Origin: Clostridium sp. AM33-3
Lineage (GTDB): Bacteria; Bacillota; Clostridia; Lachnospirales; Lachnospiraceae
NCBI RefSeq assembly: GCF_003480315.1
Contig: NZ_QUIV01000001.1
Location: forward strand, 1-64,000
Reading direction: 5' to 3'
DNA length: 64,000 nt
Below, piece by piece: positions 59,380-64,000 of the stretch. Within the stretch, counting starts at the first letter, position 1, and each line of letters begins with the position of its first letter. The position numbers and the translations under genes are program-made. The notes below the pieces were generated by a model, which was not told where the DNA came from, did not search any database, and worked only from the letters and a program-made list of their open reading frames with translations.

Positions 59380-62300
59380 TGCCAAAGAATCCTGATATTA
59401 AGAAAGTACTCGTGCTTGGCTCCGGCCCGATCGTCATCGGCCAGGCAGCTGAATTTGACTACGCCGGAACCCAGGCCTGCCGTTCCTTAAAGGAAGAGGG
59501 CATCGAGGTTGTTCTGTTAAACTCCAACCCGGCAACCATTATGACCGATAAAGACATTGCAGACCGCGTATACATTGAGCCGCTGACCCTGGAAGTGGTA
59601 GAGCAGCTCATCAAAAAAGAAAAACCGGACAGCGTGCTTCCGACCCTGGGCGGCCAGGCAGGCTTAAACCTTGCCATGGAGCTCGAGGAGGCAGGCTTCT
59701 TAAAAGAAAATAACGTCCGCCTCATCGGTACCACCGCGCTGACCATCAAAAAGGCCGAGGACCGTGAGATGTTCAAGGAGACCATGGAGAAGATCGGTGA
59801 GCCGGTTGCTCCGTCTGACATCGTAGAGAACGTAGAGGACGGTCTGCGCATCGCAGACAAGATCGGTTACCCGATCGTGCTTCGTCCGGCATACACCCTG
59901 GGCGGAAGCGGCGGCGGTATTGCCGAGAACCCGGAGCAGTGCCGTGAGATCCTGGAAAACGGCCTGCGTCTTTCCCGTGTAGGCCAGGTTCTGGTAGAGC
60001 GCTGCATCGCAGGCTGGAAGGAAATCGAGTACGAGGTAATGCGCGACAGCGCAGGCAACGTGATCACCGTCTGCAACATGGAAAACCTGGACCCGGTCGG
60101 CGTTCACACCGGCGACAGCATCGTAGTGGCTCCGTCCCAGACTCTGGGCGACAAGGAGTACCAGATGCTGCGTACCTCCGCATTAAACATCATCAGTGAG
60201 CTGGGCATCACCGGCGGCTGTAACGTACAGTACGCCCTGCATCCGACCAGCTTTGAGTACTGCGTCATCGAGGTAAACCCACGTGTAAGCCGTTCCTCCG
60301 CGCTGGCCTCCAAGGCAACTGGATATCCGATCGCAAAGGTGGCAGCAAAGATCGCCCTGGGCTACACCCTCGATGAGATCAAAAATGCCGTTACCAAGAA
60401 AACCTACGCAAGCTTCGAGCCGATGTTAGACTACTGCGTAGTCAAGATGCCGAGACTTCCGTTCGATAAATTCATCAGCGCAAAGCGTACCCTGGGAACC
60501 CAGATGAAGGCAACCGGTGAGGTCATGAGCATCTGCACCAATTTCGAGGGCGCTCTCATGAAGGCTATCCGTTCTCTGGAGCAGCATGTAGACTGCCTGC
60601 TTTCCTACGACTTTACCGGACTGAGCCATGACGAGCTGATCGATCAGCTGCACGTAGTCGATGACCGCCGTATCTGGGTCATTGCGGAAGCGCTGCGCCG
60701 CGGCATTTCCTATGAAGAGATCCACGCCATCACCAAGATCGACCACTGGTTCATTGACAAGCTGGCCATCATCGTGGAGATGGAGAATGCCTTAAAGAAC
60801 GGCCCGCTGACTCCAGAGCTCTTAAAGGAAGCAAAGCGCATCGAGTTCCCGGACAATGTCATTTCCAGACTGACCGGCGTGAGCCAGGATGAGATCAAGT
60901 CCATGCGCCATGCAAACAACATCCGCGCCGCTTACAAGATGGTAGATACCTGCGCGGCCGAGTTCGCGGCCGAAACTCCGTATTACTACTCCTGCTTTGA
61001 CGGCATCAGCGAGGTAGAAGAGGAGCATGCAAAGAAAAAGGTTCTGGTTCTCGGCTCCGGCCCGATCCGTATCGGCCAGGGTATCGAGTTCGACTTCTGC
61101 TCCGTACACAGCACCTGGGCCTTTTCCAAGGAAGGCTATGAGACCATCATCGTCAACAACAACCCGGAGACCGTAAGTACCGACTTCGATATCGCGGATA
61201 AGCTGTATTTTGAGCCGCTGACCCCGGAGGATGTGGAAAGCATCGTCGACATTGAAAAGCCGGACGGCGCAGTTGTACAGTTCGGCGGACAGACCGCGAT
61301 CAAGCTGACTGAATCCCTCATGAAGATGGGCGTGCCGATCCTTGGTACCGCGGCAGAGGATGTGGATGCAGCCGAGGACCGTGAGCTCTTTGATGAGATC
61401 CTGGAAAAATGCCAGATCCCGAGACCGGCAGGCCATACTGTATTCACCGCGGAAGAGGCAAAGAAGGCAGCCAACGACCTGGGCTATCCGGTTCTGGTAA
61501 GACCGTCCTACGTTCTGGGCGGCCAGGGCATGCAGATCTGCATCAGCGACAACGATATCGACGAGTTTATCGGCATCATCAACCAGATCGCCCAGGATCA
61601 TCCGATCCTCGTCGACAAATACATTGTCGGTAAGGAGATCGAGGTCGATGCCGTATGTGACGGTACCGACATCCTGATCCCGGGTATCATGGAGCACATT
61701 GAGCGCACCGGCGTTCACTCTGGCGACAGTATCTCCGTATACCCGGCACCGAGCATCACACCGGCGGTCGAGGCAAAGCTTGTAGATTACACCGAAAAGC
61801 TGGCCCGGGCCCTTCATGTCAGGGGCATGATCAACATCCAGTTCATCGTGTCAGACGGCGAGGTCTACATCATCGAGGTAAACCCGCGTTCCTCCAGAAC
61901 CGTGCCGTACATCAGCAAGGTAACTGGAATCCCGATCGTACCGCTGGCAACTCAGGTGATCTGTGGACATACCTTAAAGGAGCTTGGCTACGAGCCGGGT
62001 CTGCAGAAGAAGGCAGACTACATCGCCATCAAGATGCCGGTATTCTCCTTTGAGAAGATCCGCGGCGCGGATATCAGCCTTGGACCGGAGATGAAATCCA
62101 CCGGTGAGTGTCTGGGTATCGCAAATACCTTCAACGAGGCACTGTACAAGGCCTTTGAGGGCGCAGGACTGAAGCTGCCGAAGCACAAAAACATGATCAT
62201 CACCGTCCGCGATTCCGAGAAGGAAAACGTGGTTCCGATCGCAAAACGCTTCCAGAACGTCGGCTACAAGATCTTTGCCACCCGCGGCACCGCGAAGTAC

Positions 62301-62984
62301 TTAAATGAGAACGGCGTGAAGGCCCTGACCGTGCGCAAGCTTGAGCAGGAATCCCCGAACATCATGGACCTGATCCTGGGTCATGAGATTGATCTGGTCA
62401 TCGACATTCCGCAGCAGGGCGCAGAGAGAAGCCGCGACGGATTTGTCATCCGCCGTAACGCCATCGAGACCGGCGTGCATGTGCTCACAAGCCTTGACAC
62501 CGCAGCAGCTCTGGCAACCAGCCTTGAAAACCGCGCGAAGGAGCTGACCCTGATCGACATCGCAAAGGTGAAGCCGGTAACCTACAGCGGCATCGAGCGC
62601 GTAGAGAAATTCCTGCTGGATGCAGGTACCTACTACCTGGCAACCACAGAGGGCGACCAGCCACGCGTACGTCCGTTCGGCACCGCGCATATCTACGAGG
62701 GCAGACTCTACATCCAGACCGGAAAGGTGAAGGATGTTTCCAAGCAGCTGCATGCAAACCCGAAGGCAGAGCTCACGGCATTCAAGGATGGTGAGTGGAT
62801 CCGCGTAGCGGGCGAGCTGGTGGAGGATGACAGCAGAGCAGCCCGTGAGTCTATGCTGAATGCATACCCGACCTTACGGAGCATGTACTCCGAGGATGAC
62901 GGAAACACCGAGGTATTCTATTTCAAACACGCAAAAGCAACCATTTCCGCGTTCACACACGGACCGGAAGTGATTGAGTTCTAA
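59379..62984 (+). CDS. carB: Carbamoyl-phosphate synthase large subunit fused to a PNPOx-like flavin domain
   Basis: 1201 residues against the usual about 1070. Residues 1-1065 form a complete CarB: ATP-grasp half 1 ([19 protein letters not shown]), an oligomerisation region (about 400-550), half 2 ([20 protein letters not shown]) and the MGS-like allosteric domain ending [10 protein letters not shown]. It makes carbamoyl phosphate for pyrimidines and arginine. From about 1070 to 1201 there is a pyridoxamine-5'-phosphate-oxidase-like split barrel ([56 protein letters not shown]), a family normally seen as a stand-alone flavin-binding protein. The join is in frame, with no stop or start signal between. 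Confidence 0.95.
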   Translation: MPKNPDIKKVLVLGSGPIVIGQAAEFDYAGTQACRSLKEEGIEVVLLNSNPATIMTDKDIADRVYIEPLTLEVVEQLIKKEKPDSVLPTLGGQAGLNLAMELEEAGFLKENNVRLIGTTALTIKKAEDREMFKETMEKIGEPVAPSDIVENVEDGLRIADKIGYPIVLRPAYTLGGSGGGIAENPEQCREILENGLRLSRVGQVLVERCIAGWKEIEYEVMRDSAGNVITVCNMENLDPVGVHTGDSIVVAPSQTLGDKEYQMLRTSALNIISELGITGGCNVQYALHPTSFEYCVIEVNPRVSRSSALASKATGYPIAKVAAKIALGYTLDEIKNAVTKKTYASFEPMLDYCVVKMPRLPFDKFISAKRTLGTQMKATGEVMSICTNFEGALMKAIRSLEQHVDCLLSYDFTGLSHDELIDQLHVVDDRRIWVIAEALRRGISYEEIHAITKIDHWFIDKLAIIVEMENALKNGPLTPELLKEAKRIEFPDNVISRLTGVSQDEIKSMRHANNIRAAYKMVDTCAAEFAAETPYYYSCFDGISEVEEEHAKKKVLVLGSGPIRIGQGIEFDFCSVHSTWAFSKEGYETIIVNNNPETVSTDFDIADKLYFEPLTPEDVESIVDIEKPDGAVVQFGGQTAIKLTESLMKMGVPILGTAAEDVDAAEDRELFDEILEKCQIPRPAGHTVFTAEEAKKAANDLGYPVLVRPSYVLGGQGMQICISDNDIDEFIGIINQIAQDHPILVDKYIVGKEIEVDAVCDGTDILIPGIMEHIERTGVHSGDSISVYPAPSITPAVEAKLVDYTEKLARALHVRGMINIQFIVSDGEVYIIEVNPRSSRTVPYISKVTGIPIVPLATQVICGHTLKELGYEPGLQKKADYIAIKMPVFSFEKIRGADISLGPEMKSTGECLGIANTFNEALYKAFEGAGLKLPKHKNMIITVRDSEKENVVPIAKRFQNVGYKIFATRGTAKYLNENGVKALTVRKLEQESPNIMDLILGHEIDLVIDIPQQGAERSRDGFVIRRNAIETGVHVLTSLDTAAALATSLENRAKELTLIDIAKVKPVTYSGIERVEKFLLDAGTYYLATTEGDQPRVRPFGTAHIYEGRLYIQTGKVKDVSKQLHANPKAELTAFKDGEWIRVAGELVEDDSRAARESMLNAYPTLRSMYSEDDGNTEVFYFKHAKATISAFTHGPEVIEF

Positions 62985-62996
62985 ATAGTATATGGG

Positions 62997-63027
62997 AAGC
63001 CGGTCTGTAACCCCAGACCGGCTTTTT
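62997..63027 (+). terminator. Terminator of carAB
   Basis: AAGCCGGTCTG and its exact complement around a 6-base loop, then five T in a row, 12 bases after the carB stop. Confidence 0.9.
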
Positions 63028-63252
63028 GTGTGCAAAAAAACACAATCAAAATTCCGACATATCCTATCTGAAATCAGCTATTAAGAATTGGTTGAATTAT
63101 ACAATTCCCCCTGAAAAACACGTATCTGAACGGGCATTATTTCAAAACGCTCCCGGTTACAGGAAGAACAGTGCGGAATATCACTGTCGATATTTGTAAA
63201 ATATTAACAAAAAAAGGGTCGAACTTTGTATGAAATGGGGGGGGTATTGCGA

Positions 63253-63281
63253 TTGACACAGATTTGATTGTTAGATAGAAT
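63253..63281 (+). promoter_or_regulatory. Strong promoter of the capsule-type locus
   Basis: A perfect TTGACA, a 17-base spacer and TAGAAT, about 100 bases before the CpsB-like start. A G8 tract (63237-63244) lies just upstream and could vary in length. The rest of the 62985-63383 gap has no gene. Confidence 0.7.
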
Positions 63282-63383
63282 AACTTAGAGTAACAGGGGA
63301 TTACAGGGGGCATCTGGTATCACACATTCTGAAATCTAATCGTAATCCTTTTAAAAATGATCCACGAGAGGTAACAATTACAT

Positions 63384-64000
63384 ATGGACATTCAACACGG
63401 AATTATTGATGTGCATGCGCACGTTATTCCTGGTGTGGATGATGGCTCCCGTGTCATGCGGGAATCAGTGAGCCTTTTAAAACGGGCAGCAGAGCAGGGA
63501 ATCGTTGGCGTGATTGCAACGCCCCATTATTCCAGGCGTCATGTTTTAACAGGGTTAAAGGAACGGGCAGCCAGAGTGCAGGAAGCGATTCGGGAAACAT
63601 ATCCCGATTTCTTTGTGTACCCGGGGCAGGAAACCTTCTATCACAATGAACTGACAGACCGGCTGAGAGCCGGTGAAGCCTGTACTATGGCGGGCAGCCG
63701 TTACGTTCTGGTAGAGTTTGACCCGTCAGTCCCTTATCAGGAACTGTTTCAGGGTATCCGAAAACTGCTTGGAAGTGGTTATCGTCCCATTCTTGCACAC
63801 ATGGAGCGTTACGCATGCCTGCGAAATGCCGGTACCGGAGAGCTTCTTTCCTGTGGCTGCAAGCTCCAGATGAATTACGATAGCCTGCAGGGCAGCTGGT
63901 TGTCCCGGGAGACGCGCTGGTGCCGGAAACAGGTTGAGACGGGGGTGATCCACCTGCTTGGAACCGATATGCACCGAATGAACTACCGGCCGCCTCAGAT
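63384..64000 (+). CDS. CpsB/CapC-type tyrosine-protein phosphatase, cut by the window end
   Basis: The first 205 codons are visible and no stop is reached. It is a PHP-fold phosphatase: metal motif DVHAHVIPGVDDGSRVMRESV, ATPHYSRR, the GQETFYH region, ILAHMERYACL, and GTDMHRMNYRPP near the edge. In capsule and exopolysaccharide loci this manganese enzyme dephosphorylates the tyrosine kinase CpsD and so controls chain length. A chain-length regulator, CpsD and glycosyltransferases are expected to the right. The ATG follows GAGAGGTAAC. Confidence 0.88.
   Translation, partial: MDIQHGIIDVHAHVIPGVDDGSRVMRESVSLLKRAAEQGIVGVIATPHYSRRHVLTGLKERAARVQEAIRETYPDFFVYPGQETFYHNELTDRLRAGEACTMAGSRYVLVEFDPSVPYQELFQGIRKLLGSGYRPILAHMERYACLRNAGTGELLSCGCKLQMNYDSLQGSWLSRETRWCRKQVETGVIHLLGTDMHRMNYRPPQ

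Noticed and set aside
60822..61817. 331-residue minus-strand ORF inside carB
   Set aside because: Antisense of the second ATP-grasp half; no start signal and no recognisable domain.
1..64000. tRNA, rRNA genes and CRISPR arrays
   Set aside because: No cloverleaf with TTCGA-type T-loop, no rRNA segments and no regularly spaced direct repeats were noticed; a covariance-model scan was not possible here.

Overview
The window looks like chromosomal DNA of a gut-type anaerobic Clostridia, most likely Lachnospiraceae. Reasons: a Gram-positive PolC, the MEP isoprenoid pathway, an Etf-coupled lactate operon, a c-di-GMP-I riboswitch, PdaA and SpoIID-like proteins of spore formers, and gut-Firmicute mobile elements. 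No rRNA, tRNA or CRISPR array was recognised.

Layout. 1-5 kb is an AT-rich accessory stretch of uncharacterised small genes, an AbrB/RelE-type toxin-antitoxin pair and a pilin-like gene; at least three reading frames here appear shifted by single bases. 4.9-14.4 kb holds an FKBP isomerase, a c-di-GMP-I riboswitch with terminator in front of two tandem EvgS-like hybrid histidine kinases (the second broken by an in-frame TGA), a HAD nucleotidase, an altronate-dehydratase-like pair whose large subunit is deleted and frameshifted, and a YitT membrane protein. 14.5-26.3 kb is the conserved housekeeping run PPTase-pyrH-frr-uppS-cdsA-dxr-rseP-ispG-polC (translation end, membrane lipid carrier, MEP pathway, replication). 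26.4-28.7 kb has iadA and a membrane GGDEF protein. 29.2-35.9 kb is a lactate operon: permease, acyl-CoA dehydrogenase, EtfB, EtfA, FAD lactate dehydrogenase, GntR regulator.

35.9-42.3 kb is a nested mobile region. An IS200-type tnpA is split after codon 10 by a 5.5-kb element bounded by 20-bp inverted repeats. The element carries a MobV-relaxase/serine-recombinase chimera lacking the recombinase catalytic domain, a RepA-type initiator, a Cys-rich protein, an XRE regulator with palindromic operators and a GH3 hexosaminidase. Next come remnants of a MocR regulator and of an MNT/HEPN pair.

43.2-64 kb returns to core-like genes: transglutaminase-like protein, BioY, oleate hydratase, Fe-alcohol dehydrogenase, PdaA, DD-carboxypeptidase, metallophosphoesterase, scpA-scpB-dut-TPR-hflX, a SpoIID/peptidoglycan-binding protein, carA and carB, and the start of a CpsB-type capsule phosphatase gene cut by the window end. 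CarB has an in-frame C-terminal FMN-split-barrel (PNPOx-like) domain, the most unusual protein architecture seen here.

All calls come from reading sequence and remembered family motifs; no database search was run.
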